Of a stretch of DNA of 64,000 nucleotides, positions 28,768 to 37,983 are shown one piece after another. The notes below the pieces were generated by a model. The model saw only the letters and a list, made by a program, of their open reading frames with translations. It had not been told where the DNA came from and searched no databases. Position 1 is the first letter of the stretch. Each line of letters begins with the position of its first letter. The DNA is taken from the NCBI RefSeq assembly GCF_015160875.1, contig NZ_CP063374.1:2232001-2296000 (forward strand). Reading direction: 5' to 3'. The translations under genes and the position numbers were made by a program. Origin of the DNA: Streptomyces chromofuscus. GTDB taxonomy: Bacteria > Actinomycetota > Actinomycetes > Streptomycetales > Streptomycetaceae.

Positions 28768-30726
28768 GTGAACACCGAGCGACCCGACAACGACGACGGA
28801 GTCGCGGGCGGGACCGGCGCCGCCGAGCCGGACGACGAGACGCGGGACGGCACGCGGACCTCCCCGCAGGACTCGACGGACGCGCAGGGTGCGGCTGGTG
28901 CCGAGCAGGCTGCGGCTCCCGGAGAGGCCGGCGCCGCCCGGGACGAGCAGGCTGCGGCTCCCGGAGAGGCCGGCGCCGCCCGGGACGAGCAGGCTGCGGC
29001 CCCCGGAGAGGCCGGCGCCGCCCGGGACGAGCAGGCTGCGGCCCCCGGAGAGGCCGGCGCCGCCCGGGACGAGCAGGCTGCGGCCCCCGGAGAGGCCGGC
29101 GCCGCACGGGACGAGCAGGCTGCCGAATCCGCCGAGCGGGGTGCCGCCCCTGACGAGCACAGTGCCGGTGCCGTGGAGCCGAACGTCACCTCCGGCCGGC
29201 ACGGCGCCGGGCCCGCGGCGCAGGGCGCCCGTGAGCCGGACGGAGCCGAGCCGCACGGTGTCGGTCAGGACGTCAGCCGTGCAGGGCGGGGCGAGGATCG
29301 CGACGTCCCCCGTTCCTCCCGCCGCCGCACCCCCGTCATCGTCGCCTCCGTCGCCGCCGCCGTTCTGCTGGTCGGAGGCGGCGGAGCCTGGCTCGCGGCC
29401 TCGGCCGGGGGCTCCGGCGGCGGTACGGGCTCCGGAGCCCCGGCCGGGAACGGCACACCCCCTCCGCTCACCCTGGACGGCTACTCCTCCGGCGCCCCGA
29501 ACGGCATCGCCCCCGGCGAACCCGACCCCAACGGCGTCACCTACCAGGCCGACGGCGCCCTCCCGGACGGCCCGCGCTCGGCGGCCGTGCACTGGCCGAA
29601 GGGCGAGGTCACCGAGCAGGACGTGGTGAGGCTCGCGCAGGCGCTCGGCCTCACGGGCACGCCGGTCGCCGCGGGGCAGGCCTGGCGGATCGGGGACCGG
29701 GACGGTCAGGGCCCCGCCCTGACGGTGAACCGGCAGCCGCCCGGCACCTGGACCTTCCACCGGTACGCCCCCGGCACCGACAACTGCCAGAGCGTCACCG
29801 TGTGCTCCAAGACCCCCTCCGCCGGTTCGGACGACCCGGTCGGCGAGGAGACGGCGAGGAAGGCGGCCGCGCCGATCCTGAAAGCGGTCGGCCAGGACTC
29901 CGCCAAGGTGGACGCCGGCCAGGTCATGGGCGCCCAGCGGGTGGTGAACGCCGATCCCGTGGTCGGCGGGCTGCCGACGTACGGCCGGCCGACCGGCGTC
30001 ACGGTCGGCGCCCAGGGCGAGGTGGTCGCCGCGAGTGGCCAGTTGACGACGCCGGTGAAGGGGGCGACCTACCCCGTGCTGAGCGCGGAGCGGACGCTGG
30101 AGCTGATGAACGCGGCGCAGGGACCCGCCCCGCGCCCCGGCATCGGCGGCTGCGCCGACCCCGTGCCGCTCGAAAACGACCGGCCCGCGGCGCCCTGCGC
30201 GGACACGCCGGCCACTCACGAGCGGCAGCGGATCGCCGTCGAGGACGCGGTGTTCGGGCTGGCCGCGCACTCGGTGGAAGCCCGGCCGGCGTTGGTGCCG
30301 TCGTGGCTGTTCGAGGTGCGGGCGCCGGGTGCGCGGGACAGTCACACGGTGCCGTATCCGGCGATCGACCCGGAGTACCTGAGCCCGGCCCCGTCCGGGC
30401 AGCCCAGTCCGCGTCCGTCCGTTCCGGGGGACGCGCCGCGCACCCGGGACGTCCGGGTGGAGGGCTACACCGCCGAGGGGCGGGAGCTGACGGTGAGCTT
30501 CACCGGCGGGGTGTGCGCCGACTACGAGGCCGAGGCGGTCGAGGGCCCGGGCACGGTGACCGTGACGGTGACCGAGCGGCCGTGGGAGGACAAGGTCTGC
30601 ATCCTGATCGCCAAGGTCCACCACCGGACCGTGCACCTGGACGAGCCGCTCGGCGACCGGAAGGTGATCGGCTCGGACGGCAAGGCCGTTCCCCTGGAGA
30701 AGCCGGGGGCGCGGCTGCCCCGGTAG
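28768..30726 (+). CDS. Large single-pass membrane protein with 14-residue tandem repeats (function unknown)
   Basis: A 652-aa protein from GTG after GAAGGAG. The cytoplasmic N-terminal third is acidic and Ala/Gly-rich, and includes five exact repeats of EQAAAPGEAGAARD plus one degenerate copy (residues 46-129). One membrane helix follows (TPVIVASVAAAVLLVGGGGAW, about 190-212), then a Gly/Ser linker and a roughly 430-aa extracellular region. The outer region has the repeated VARLAQALGL-like and VGGLPTYGRPTGVTV stretches of actinobacterial large secreted proteins. I do not recognise an enzymatic motif. It converges on erpA across a hairpin terminator. It probably acts in the envelope. Confidence 0.88.
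   Translation: MNTERPDNDDGVAGGTGAAEPDDETRDGTRTSPQDSTDAQGAAGAEQAAAPGEAGAARDEQAAAPGEAGAARDEQAAAPGEAGAARDEQAAAPGEAGAARDEQAAAPGEAGAARDEQAAESAERGAAPDEHSAGAVEPNVTSGRHGAGPAAQGAREPDGAEPHGVGQDVSRAGRGEDRDVPRSSRRRTPVIVASVAAAVLLVGGGGAWLAASAGGSGGGTGSGAPAGNGTPPPLTLDGYSSGAPNGIAPGEPDPNGVTYQADGALPDGPRSAAVHWPKGEVTEQDVVRLAQALGLTGTPVAAGQAWRIGDRDGQGPALTVNRQPPGTWTFHRYAPGTDNCQSVTVCSKTPSAGSDDPVGEETARKAAAPILKAVGQDSAKVDAGQVMGAQRVVNADPVVGGLPTYGRPTGVTVGAQGEVVAASGQLTTPVKGATYPVLSAERTLELMNAAQGPAPRPGIGGCADPVPLENDRPAAPCADTPATHERQRIAVEDAVFGLAAHSVEARPALVPSWLFEVRAPGARDSHTVPYPAIDPEYLSPAPSGQPSPRPSVPGDAPRTRDVRVEGYTAEGRELTVSFTGGVCADYEAEAVEGPGTVTVTVTERPWEDKVCILIAKVHHRTVHLDEPLGDRKVIGSDGKAVPLEKPGARLPR
28903..29154 (+). repeat. 42-bp in-frame tandem repeat inside the membrane-protein gene
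   Basis: Five 42-bp units from 28903 to 29112, nearly identical (synonymous T/C changes in the Ala-Pro codons and one third-base change), followed by a decayed sixth unit to 29154. Each encodes EQAAAPGEAGAARD. The high DNA identity points to recent expansion. Confidence 0.95.
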
Positions 30727-30742
30727 CCGTCGCGCACAGCAC

Positions 30743-30778
30743 GAAGGCGGCGACCCCCAAAAGGGGGCCGCCGCCTTC
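30743..30778. terminator. Bidirectional hairpin terminator
   Basis: A 16-bp stem with one mismatch (30743-30758 against 30763-30778) around an AAAA loop lies between the end of the membrane-protein gene (+) and erpA (-). Runs of A/G and C/T at the base make it usable from both sides. Confidence 0.8.
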
Positions 30779-30798
30779 ACTTCGCCGTGTGGGGCCGC

Positions 30799-31155
30799 TC
30801 AGTTGAAGGAGTCGCCGCAGGCGCAGGAACCCGTCGCGTTCGGGTTGTCGATCGTGAAGCCCTGCTTCTCGATGGTGTCCACGAAGTCGATGGTGGCGCC
30901 GCCCAGGTACGGGGCGCTCATCCGGTCGGTGACGACCTTGACACCGCCGAAGTCCTTCTGCACGTCGCCGTCGAGGGAGCGCTCGTCGAAGAACAGCTGG
31001 TAGCGCAGGCCGGAGCAGCCGCCGGGCTGGACGGCGACGCGCAGCGCGAGGTCGTCACGGCCTTCCTGGTCGAGCAGCGCCTTGACCTTGGACGCGGCGG
31101 CGTCGGTCAGGATGATGCCGTCGGTGACGGTGGTGGTCTCGTCCGATACGGACAT
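30799..31155 (-). CDS. erpA: A-type iron-sulfur cluster carrier/insertion protein
   Basis: A 118-aa HesB/IscA-family protein. The three cluster-binding cysteines are in GGCSGLRYQ and the C-terminal GSCACGDSF. It carries [Fe-S] clusters to apo-proteins in the cytosol; likely clients in this window include quinolinate synthase (nadA, next door and divergent) and the Rieske protein. The 342-bp divergent region to nadA must contain both promoters. Confidence 0.96.
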   Translation of the reverse strand: MSVSDETTTVTDGIILTDAAASKVKALLDQEGRDDLALRVAVQPGGCSGLRYQLFFDERSLDGDVQKDFGGVKVVTDRMSAPYLGGATIDFVDTIEKQGFTIDNPNATGSCACGDSFN

Positions 31156-31497
31156 CTACATCTCTCCCGGGTTGTACGGAGACTGCTTGCCGACGGTTGC
31201 AACCGGCGGGGCCGCGGATTCATTCCGGGGCGGGCCCGTTTGTTTTCTCCTTGGCGTCCTCTTCATGCTCGCACATGCCCCGGCGAGCGCACAGCGGCCT
31301 GTGGACAAGCCGACATCGCCATGGGACGGGAAGGTGTCGGAATTCACGTCACATCGACACTATGGCCATCGTCAAACTGACGTGAAGCGGTTATGATAGA
31401 TAGCGTCATTTAGACGAGAAGTCGCAAAGGTGTCCCGCATGTCCCGCCGATCCGGTCCCCCGGGTCGGCGAGCCGCAGAACAGAAAGGGTGCGTGTC
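31156..31497. promoter_or_regulatory. Divergent erpA/nadA control region with two small palindromes
   Basis: The nadA-proximal part (about 31369-31417) is distinctly AT-rich and contains GTCAAACTGAC (31371-31381), a TATGAT -10-like hexamer (31392-31397) and CGTCATTTAGACG (31405-31417). The last is a 4-bp inverted repeat around ATTTA. These sit where an operator for NAD-dependent control of nadA would be expected. I cannot assign them to a known regulator. No gene is seen in the interval. Confidence 0.45.
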
Positions 31498-32682
31498 GTG
31501 ACCACCGCCCAGACCCAGGAGCTCGACGTACAGCCGACGCCCCTCGCCCTGCTGCTGCTCGGCCGTGAGGCCGACCCGAAGAGCGAGCGCGGCGTCGAGT
31601 GTCCCGGCGACCTGCCCTCGCCGTCCGACCCGGACCTGGTCGAGCGCGCCCGCGCGGCCAAGGAGAAGCTGGGCGACAAGGTGTTCGTGCTCGGCCACCA
31701 CTACCAGCGCGACGAGGTCATCCAGTTCGCGGACGTCACGGGCGACTCCTTCAAACTGGCCAGGGACGCCGCCGCGCGGCCCGAGGCCGAGTACATCGTC
31801 TTCTGCGGCGTGCACTTCATGGCGGAGTCCGCGGACATCCTGACGTCCGACGACCAGAAGGTCGTGCTGCCGGACCTCGCCGCCGGCTGCTCGATGGCCG
31901 ACATGGCGACCGCCGAGCAGGTCGCCGAGTGCTGGGACGTGCTGACCGAGGCCGGGATCGCCGAGCAGGTCGTGCCCGTCTCGTACATGAACTCCTCCGC
32001 CGACATCAAGGCCTTCACCGGCAAGCACGGCGGCACCATCTGCACCTCGTCCAACGCCAAGCGGGCCCTGGAGTGGGCGTTCGAGCAGGGCGAGAAGGTG
32101 CTGTTCCTGCCCGACCAGCACCTCGGCCGCAACACCGCGGTGCGGGACATGGGCATGTCCCTGGACGACTGCGTCGTCTACAACCCGCACAAACCGAACG
32201 GCGGCCTGACCGCCGACCAGCTGCGGGCCGCCAAGATGATCCTGTGGCGCGGCCACTGCTCGGTGCACGGCCGTTTCACCCTCGACTCGGTCAACGAGGT
32301 GCGCGAGCGCATCCCCGGCGTCAATGTGCTGGTCCACCCCGAGTGCAAGCACGAGGTGGTGTCGGCCGCGGACTATGTCGGCTCGACGGAGTACATCATC
32401 AAGACCCTGGAGGCCGCCCCCGCCGGCTCCAAGTGGGCCATCGGCACGGAGCTGAACCTGGTCCGCCGTCTGGCGAATCGTTTCGCGCCCGAGGGCAAGG
32501 AGATCGTCTTCCTGGACCGCACGGTCTGCTTCTGCTCGACCATGAACCGCATCGACCTCCCCCACCTGGTCTGGGCCCTGGAGTCCCTGGCCGAGGGCAA
32601 TCTGGTCAACCGCATCGAGGTCGACCAGGAGACGGAGGCGTTCGCGAAGCTGGCGCTGGAGCGGATGCTGGCGCTGCCGTAG
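31498..32682 (+). CDS. nadA: Quinolinate synthase
   Basis: A 394-aa protein. GTG at 31498 has AAAGGG 8 nt upstream; another GTG three codons earlier is less well placed. The protein shows VLGHHYQRDEVIQFADVTGDS, the cluster cysteines in FCGVHFMAE and CFCSTMNR, and HPECKHEVV. It condenses iminoaspartate with dihydroxyacetone phosphate to quinolinate for NAD synthesis and needs a [4Fe-4S] cluster. nadB and nadC are not adjacent in the sequence seen here. The neighbouring erpA fits its need for cluster delivery. Confidence 0.97.
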   Translation: MTTAQTQELDVQPTPLALLLLGREADPKSERGVECPGDLPSPSDPDLVERARAAKEKLGDKVFVLGHHYQRDEVIQFADVTGDSFKLARDAAARPEAEYIVFCGVHFMAESADILTSDDQKVVLPDLAAGCSMADMATAEQVAECWDVLTEAGIAEQVVPVSYMNSSADIKAFTGKHGGTICTSSNAKRALEWAFEQGEKVLFLPDQHLGRNTAVRDMGMSLDDCVVYNPHKPNGGLTADQLRAAKMILWRGHCSVHGRFTLDSVNEVRERIPGVNVLVHPECKHEVVSAADYVGSTEYIIKTLEAAPAGSKWAIGTELNLVRRLANRFAPEGKEIVFLDRTVCFCSTMNRIDLPHLVWALESLAEGNLVNRIEVDQETEAFAKLALERMLALP

Positions 32683-32701
32683 CCGCCGCGCGCACACGCG
32701 T

Positions 32702-32736
32702 GAAGGGGGCCGCACCTCACAGGTGCGGCCCCCTTC
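32702..32736. terminator. Hairpin between nadA and the RND transporter
   Basis: A perfect 16-bp stem (32702-32717 against 32721-32736, loop CAC) lies between the two converging genes, 20 nt past the nadA stop and 10 nt past the transporter stop. Confidence 0.85.
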
Positions 32737-32745
32737 GTCATGCGG

Positions 32746-35700
32746 TCAGACCTGCGCCGGCTCCGGCTTCGGCTCCGCCGGGGTGTCCGCCTTCGCCTGC
32801 CGCTTCGCCGCCCGCTTCGTCGCCCGGCGCTCCTTGCGGAGCTCCACCATGGCGTAGAGCGTCGGGACCAGGAGCAGGGTCAGCAGCGTCGAGGTGATCA
32901 GACCGCCGATCACGACCACCGCCAGCGGCTGGGCGATGAAGCCGCCCTCGCCGGTGATGCCCAGCGCCATCGGCAGCAGGGCGAAGATGGTCGCCAGGGC
33001 GGTCATCAGGATCGGACGGAGCCGGAGACGGCCGCCCTCGACCACGGCCTCCACGACGCCGTAACCCTGCTTGCGGTACTGGTTGATGAGGTCGATCAGC
33101 ACGATCGCGTTGGTCACCACGATGCCGATCAGCATCAGCATGCCGATCATCGCGGGCACGCCCATCGGGGTGCCGGTCGCGATCAGCAGGCCGATCGCGC
33201 CCGTCGCGGCGAACGGGATGGATACCAGCAGGATCAGCGGCTGGACCAGCGAGCGGAAGGTCGCGACCAGCAGCATGAAGACGATCGCGATGGCCGCCAG
33301 CATCGCCAGGCCCAGGTTGGCGAAGGCCTCGTCCTGGTCCTCGGAGACGCCGCCGATCCGGGCGGTGGCGCCCTCCGGGAGGTCCAGGGCGTCGATCTTC
33401 GACTGGAGCTCGGTGCTGACGGCGCCCGTGTTGTCGCCGGTGGGCCTCGCGGTGATGGTCGCCGCGCGCTGACCGTCGATCCGGGTCATGGAAACCGGCC
33501 CGGCCACCTCCTTCACGGTCGCGATGTCACCGAGCCGCACCGGGCCCAGCGGGAGCCTGCGCAGCTCGGCGATGGTGTCGGCCGGCTCCGCGGACGTGAT
33601 GACGATGTCGCGCTCGGTGTCGTCCAGCGTCGCCTTGCCCGCCGTGGTGCCGCGCACCGCCTGGGCCACGGCCGCGCCGAGCGTCTGCTCGTCGAAACCG
33701 GCGGCGGCCGCCGAGGGCTTGGCCGTCACGGAGATCCGCGGGACGCTCTGCGACAGGTCGCTGGTGACGTCCGTGACGTCGTCCAGACCCGCCACCGTCT
33801 TGCGGACCTGCTCGGCGGACCGGCGCAGCACGTCCGCGTCGGCCGCCTTCACGACCACGCTGAGGTCCTGGCTGCCGAAGCCGTCACCGACCGAGACGGT
33901 GGTGGTGCCGATGCCGTCGAGCTTCTTCAGACCCGCGTCGATGCGGTCCTGGACGTCCGCGGACGACGCCGAGTCCTCCAGCATCACCGAGTACGAGGCC
34001 TGGTTGGTGTCGGTGCCGCCGCCGAAGGCGGCCATGAAGCCGGACGAGCCGACCGTCACCTGGTAGTCCTTGACGCCCTCGGTGCCGGCGAGCAGCTTCT
34101 CGACCTTCTTCGCCTGGACGTCGGTCGCGGCGAGGCTCGTTCCTGGCTTCAGCTCCTGCTTGACGGTGAGGACGGTCTGCTCGCCCGGGTCGAAGAAGTT
34201 GGTCTTCAGCAGCGGCGCCATGCCGAAGGTGCCGATCAGGACGACGACCGCGATGGCCACGCTCGTCAGGCGGCGCCGGGTGGCGAAGCGCAGGACCGGC
34301 ACGTAGAACCGCTGGAGCCGGCTCCTGGCCTCCTTCTCCTCTGCCAGCCGGCGCGCCTCCTCGGCGTCCTCGGGGGTGCCCTTGGGGGCGCGCAGGAACC
34401 AGTACGACAGCACCGGCACGACGGTCAGCGAGACGAGCAGCGAGGCCAGCAGGGCGGCGGTGACGGTCAGCGAGAACGCGCCGAACAGCTCGCCCACCAT
34501 GCCGCCCACCAGGCCGATCGGCAGGAACACCGCGACCGTGGTGAGCGTCGAGGAGGTCACCGCGCCGGCCACCTCGCGGACGGCGTCGAGGATCGCCGGT
34601 TGGCGCTCCTCGCCGTAGCCGAGGTGCCGCTTGATGTTCTCGAGCACCACGATCGAGTCGTCGACGACGCGGCCGATGGCGATGGTCAGGGCGCCCAGCG
34701 TGAGCATGTTCAGCGACAGGTCCCGCGTCCACAGCACGATCAGGGCGAGCACGACGGAGAGCGGAATGCTCACGGCGGTGACCAGCGTGGAGCGGATCGA
34801 CGCGAGGAAGACGAGGATCACCAGGACCGCGAAGACCAGGCCCAGCGCGCCCTCCATGGTCAGGCCGTCGATGGACTTGGACACCGCCGGGCCCTGGTCG
34901 CTGACGACCGTGACGGTGGCGCCGGAGCCGAGGTCGGCGCGCATGCCGGGCAGTTTGTCCTCGACCTCCTTGGAGATCGCGACCGCGCTGCCGTCACGGT
35001 CCATGGTGACGGCGACGGCGAGGCTGGGCCTGCCGTTGGTGCGGGTGAGGGAGTCGGTCTTGGCCTGTGCCTCGGTCACCTCGGCGACGGTGCCCAGGCG
35101 CACGGGCCTGTCGGCGCCCTCGCCGGTGACCATCAGGTCCTCGATCTGCTGCAGCGAGGTGAGGGCGCCGCCGACCTGCACGGTGCGGTTGCTGCCGTCC
35201 TCGTCGAAGGAACCGGCCGGGACGGTGGCACCGCCCGCCTGGAGCGCCTGGACGAGGCTCTGGACGGTGAGGCCGGCCCGGGCCATCCTGCGGTCGTCCG
35301 GGGTGACGGCGACCTGGAGGTCGCGCACGCCGTCGACCGTCACCTGGCCGACGCCGTCGATGTCCTCCAGGGCCGGTACCACGGTGCGGTCCAGCCGGTC
35401 GGCCAGCGCCTGCTGGTCCTCGTCGGAGGTGACGGCGAGCACGACGGTCGGGATGTCGTCCGTGGAGCCGGCGATGACCTGCGGGTCGACGTCGTCCGGG
35501 AGCTGCACGCGGGCCCGGTTGACGGCCTGCTGGACGTCGGCGACGAGCTGGTCGGTGTTGTTGCCGTAGTCGAAGGACGCCATGATCACGGCGTTGCCCT
35601 CGCTCGCCGTGGAGGTGACGCCGGTGATGCCGTCGACGGCTGCGAGGCTGTCCTCGAGGGGCTCGACGACCTGCTTCTCGACCACGTCCGGGGACGCACC

Positions 35701-35859
35701 CTGGTACGGCGCGAGCACCGACACCACGGGCAGTTCGATGGTGGGCAGCAGTTGCTGCTTGAGCTGTGGGATCGCGATCGCACCGAAGGCGAGCGCGACG
35801 ATCGACATCAGCCCTATCAGGGCCCGTTGCGCGAGGCTGAATCTCGACAGCCAGGACAT
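32746..35859 (-). CDS. RND-superfamily efflux transporter (AcrB/SwrC-like)
   Basis: A 1037-aa protein with the duplicated RND layout: helix 1 at the N-terminus, a large external loop, helices 2-6, a second loop, and helices 8-12. Visible family marks are QLLPTIELPVVSVLAPYQGASPDVVEKQVVEPLE, GRVVDDSIVVLENI (helix 4 region with the proton-relay Asp pair) and MLIGIVVTNAIVLIDLINQYR. The C-terminus is Lys/Pro-rich. Gram-positive members work without an outer-membrane channel and export lipids, surfactants or drugs. It lies downstream of a two-component system on the same strand (155-nt gap), which probably controls it. Confidence 0.93.
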   Translation of the reverse strand: MSWLSRFSLAQRALIGLMSIVALAFGAIAIPQLKQQLLPTIELPVVSVLAPYQGASPDVVEKQVVEPLEDSLAAVDGITGVTSTASEGNAVIMASFDYGNNTDQLVADVQQAVNRARVQLPDDVDPQVIAGSTDDIPTVVLAVTSDEDQQALADRLDRTVVPALEDIDGVGQVTVDGVRDLQVAVTPDDRRMARAGLTVQSLVQALQAGGATVPAGSFDEDGSNRTVQVGGALTSLQQIEDLMVTGEGADRPVRLGTVAEVTEAQAKTDSLTRTNGRPSLAVAVTMDRDGSAVAISKEVEDKLPGMRADLGSGATVTVVSDQGPAVSKSIDGLTMEGALGLVFAVLVILVFLASIRSTLVTAVSIPLSVVLALIVLWTRDLSLNMLTLGALTIAIGRVVDDSIVVLENIKRHLGYGEERQPAILDAVREVAGAVTSSTLTTVAVFLPIGLVGGMVGELFGAFSLTVTAALLASLLVSLTVVPVLSYWFLRAPKGTPEDAEEARRLAEEKEARSRLQRFYVPVLRFATRRRLTSVAIAVVVLIGTFGMAPLLKTNFFDPGEQTVLTVKQELKPGTSLAATDVQAKKVEKLLAGTEGVKDYQVTVGSSGFMAAFGGGTDTNQASYSVMLEDSASSADVQDRIDAGLKKLDGIGTTTVSVGDGFGSQDLSVVVKAADADVLRRSAEQVRKTVAGLDDVTDVTSDLSQSVPRISVTAKPSAAAAGFDEQTLGAAVAQAVRGTTAGKATLDDTERDIVITSAEPADTIAELRRLPLGPVRLGDIATVKEVAGPVSMTRIDGQRAATITARPTGDNTGAVSTELQSKIDALDLPEGATARIGGVSEDQDEAFANLGLAMLAAIAIVFMLLVATFRSLVQPLILLVSIPFAATGAIGLLIATGTPMGVPAMIGMLMLIGIVVTNAIVLIDLINQYRKQGYGVVEAVVEGGRLRLRPILMTALATIFALLPMALGITGEGGFIAQPLAVVVIGGLITSTLLTLLLVPTLYAMVELRKERRATKRAAKRQAKADTPAEPKPEPAQV

Positions 35860-36014
35860 GGGTCAGCGTCTCTCTTCTGTGGCCTGAGCAGGAGCGGGGG
35901 GCACATGTGAGCGCCCCTGCCTCCACCCTGAGCCATCGCCGCCCGGCGATCCGTCGCCCCTGGGTCCATTTCCTTATCCGGCGCATACTCCGGCCGCAGT
36001 ACGGCGGGACGGGG

Positions 36015-36701
36015 TCAGTCCACCCTCGGACGTACCAGCCCCGACTCGTACGCGATCACGACCAGTTGCGCCCGGTCGCGCGCCCCCAGCTTGGCCATGG
36101 CCCGGTTGACGTGCGTCTTCACCGTCAGCGGACTGACCTCGAGACGCTCGGCGATCTCGTCGTTGGAGTGCCCGCCCGCCACCTGCACCAGCACCTCGCG
36201 CTCCCGCCCGGTGAGCGCGTCCAGGCGTTCGGAGCGGGCGGCGTCGTGCTCGCTGTCGCGGACGTCGCCGCCCTGCGCGAGAAAGCGGGCGATCAGCCCC
36301 TTGGTGGCGGCCGGGGAGAGCAGTGCCTCGCCGCCGGCCGCGACCCGGATGGCGGCGAGCAGCTCCTCCGGCTCGGAGCCCTTGCCGAGGAAACCGGAGG
36401 CGCCCGCGCGCAGCGACCGCACCACGTAGTCGTCGACCTCGAAGGTGGTCAGGATGACGATCCGGACGTGGGCGAGGCCCGGGTCGGAGCTGATCATGCG
36501 GGTGGCGGCGAGGCCGTCGGTGCCGGGCATCCGGATGTCCATGAGGACCACGTCGGCGCGCTGCTCCTTCGCCAGCCGGACCGCCTCCGCACCGTCGGAC
36601 GCCTCCCCCACCACCTCCATGTCGGGCTCGGAGTCGACGAGCACCCGGAAGGCGCTGCGCAGCAGCGCCTGGTCGTCGGCGAGCAGGACACGGATCGTCA
36701 T
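36015..36701 (-). CDS. NarL/FixJ-family response regulator
   Basis: A 228-aa regulator with a receiver domain (residues 1-120; acidic pair ADD at 8-10, phosphoacceptor Asp55 in VLMDIRMPG, Lys in the GKGSEPEEL loop) and a C-terminal LuxR-type helix-turn-helix (LTGREREVLVQVAGGHSNDEIAERL...TVKTHVNRAMAKL). An extra stretch of about 15 residues (LAQGGDVRDSEHDAARSER) links the domains. Its ATG overlaps the kinase stop by 4 nt. The likely target is the RND transporter gene downstream. Confidence 0.96.
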   Translation of the reverse strand: MTIRVLLADDQALLRSAFRVLVDSEPDMEVVGEASDGAEAVRLAKEQRADVVLMDIRMPGTDGLAATRMISSDPGLAHVRIVILTTFEVDDYVVRSLRAGASGFLGKGSEPEELLAAIRVAAGGEALLSPAATKGLIARFLAQGGDVRDSEHDAARSERLDALTGREREVLVQVAGGHSNDEIAERLEVSPLTVKTHVNRAMAKLGARDRAQLVVIAYESGLVRPRVD

Positions 36702-37918
36702 ACGGGGTCCTTCGCTGGGGCGGTGCGGGTTTTGACCGGCAGGATCGCATGTACGCGGAAGCCGCCGCCGTAGCGGGGACCGGTGGTGAGGGTGCCGCGC
36801 AGGGCGGTGACGCGTTCGCGCATGCCGAGCAGTCCGTGACCGCCGCCGGTGAAGGGGCCGTCGTCCTCGCCGGAGCCGTTGTCGAGGACGGTGATCTCGA
36901 TGTTCGGGCCCACGCGTACGACGCTGACCTCGGCCTTCGCCGCCGTACCGGCGTGCTTCTGGACGTTGGTGAGGGCTTCCTGGATGACCCGGTACCCGGC
37001 CAGGTCGACGGCGGCGGGGAGGACGGTGCCGTGGTCGGCGCGGGCGACCTCGACGTGCAGGCCGGCGTTGCGGAAGGTGCCGACGAGTTCGTCCAGGCGC
37101 TCCAGCCCCGGAGCGGGTTCGGTCGGGGCCTCGGGGTCGTCGGACTGGCGCAGCAGCCCGACGGTGGCGCGCAGCTCGTTGAGCGCGGAGCGGCTGGCCT
37201 CGCGCACGTGGGCGAGGGCCTCCTTGGCCTGGTCGGGCCGCTTGTCCATGACGTGCGCGGCCACCCCGGCCTGCACGTTCACCAGGGCGATGTGGTGGGC
37301 GACCACGTCGTGCAGGTCGCGGGCGATGCGCAGGCGTTCCTCGGCGACCCGGCGGCGGGCCTCCTCCTCGCGGGTCCGCTCGGCCTTCTCGGCGCGTTCG
37401 CGGATGGCCTGCACGAAGTCCCGGCGGCTGCGGACCGCGTCGCCGCCGGCCGCGGCCATGCCGCTCCAGGCGAAGACCGCGAGGTTCTCCTGGGCGTACC
37501 AGGGCAGTGGGCCGGCGAGCATGGCGGCGCCGGTCAGCAGCGTCATGGTGAGCAGGCCGACGCGCCAGGTGGTGGAGCGGTCGGTGGTGGCGGCCACGGT
37601 GTAGAGGGCGACCACGGCCGCCATGGCGACCGGCGCCCTGGGGTCGCCGGTGACGAACTCGACGACGGAAAGGGTGCCGGTGAGGCCCAGGACCCTCATG
37701 GGGGCGCGGCGGCGGAACACCAGGGCGGCGGCGCCGAGCACCATCAGGACGAGGCTGAGGACGTCCGGGGTGCGCAGCGCCCAGTTGACGCCGTGTTTGC
37801 CGTGCGGGTCCACAAAGGAACCCGCCACCATGCAGGCCAGTACGCCGGCCGCCAGCGCCGCGTCCAGCGCCGTGGGGTGGGCCTTCAGCTGCCGCCGGGC
37901 CCTTTCGAGGGTGCTCAC
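36698..37918 (-). CDS. Membrane sensor histidine kinase (HisKA_3, NarX/DesK-like)
   Basis: A 406-aa kinase. The N-terminal half has about five membrane helices with very short loops, so the signal is probably perceived in or at the membrane. The dimerisation domain carries the phospho-His in ARDLHDVVAHHIALVNVQAG (about 210-229). The C-terminal ATPase has the N box, DNGSGEDDGPFTGGGHGLLGMRERV, and a final Pro/Lys-rich tail. It forms an operon with the response regulator (ATGA overlap). The kinase-regulator-RND order suggests sensing of membrane-active compounds, which is inference. Confidence 0.95.
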   Translation of the reverse strand: MSTLERARRQLKAHPTALDAALAAGVLACMVAGSFVDPHGKHGVNWALRTPDVLSLVLMVLGAAALVFRRRAPMRVLGLTGTLSVVEFVTGDPRAPVAMAAVVALYTVAATTDRSTTWRVGLLTMTLLTGAAMLAGPLPWYAQENLAVFAWSGMAAAGGDAVRSRRDFVQAIRERAEKAERTREEEARRRVAEERLRIARDLHDVVAHHIALVNVQAGVAAHVMDKRPDQAKEALAHVREASRSALNELRATVGLLRQSDDPEAPTEPAPGLERLDELVGTFRNAGLHVEVARADHGTVLPAAVDLAGYRVIQEALTNVQKHAGTAAKAEVSVVRVGPNIEITVLDNGSGEDDGPFTGGGHGLLGMRERVTALRGTLTTGPRYGGGFRVHAILPVKTRTAPAKDPV

Positions 37919-37983
37919 GGCTGTTTACGGTACGGGTACCTCGGGGGGCTCGGAACGGGGCCGACCGTCCGCCCCGGTGTTCG

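Noticed and set aside
27797..29107. Long minus-strand frame with Pro-rich repeats
   Set aside because: It is kept open by the 36-bp and 42-bp repeats, whose periods are multiples of three; it lies antisense to the real gene at 28768 and has no start or RBS support.
31156..31347. 63-aa minus-strand frame upstream of erpA
   Set aside because: No ribosome-binding site, no coding bias, and located in the promoter region.
32740..35910. 1056-aa plus-strand frame opposite the RND transporter
   Set aside because: An antisense shadow produced by GC-biased codons; low-complexity composition (Asp/Gly/Arg/Val) and no domain.
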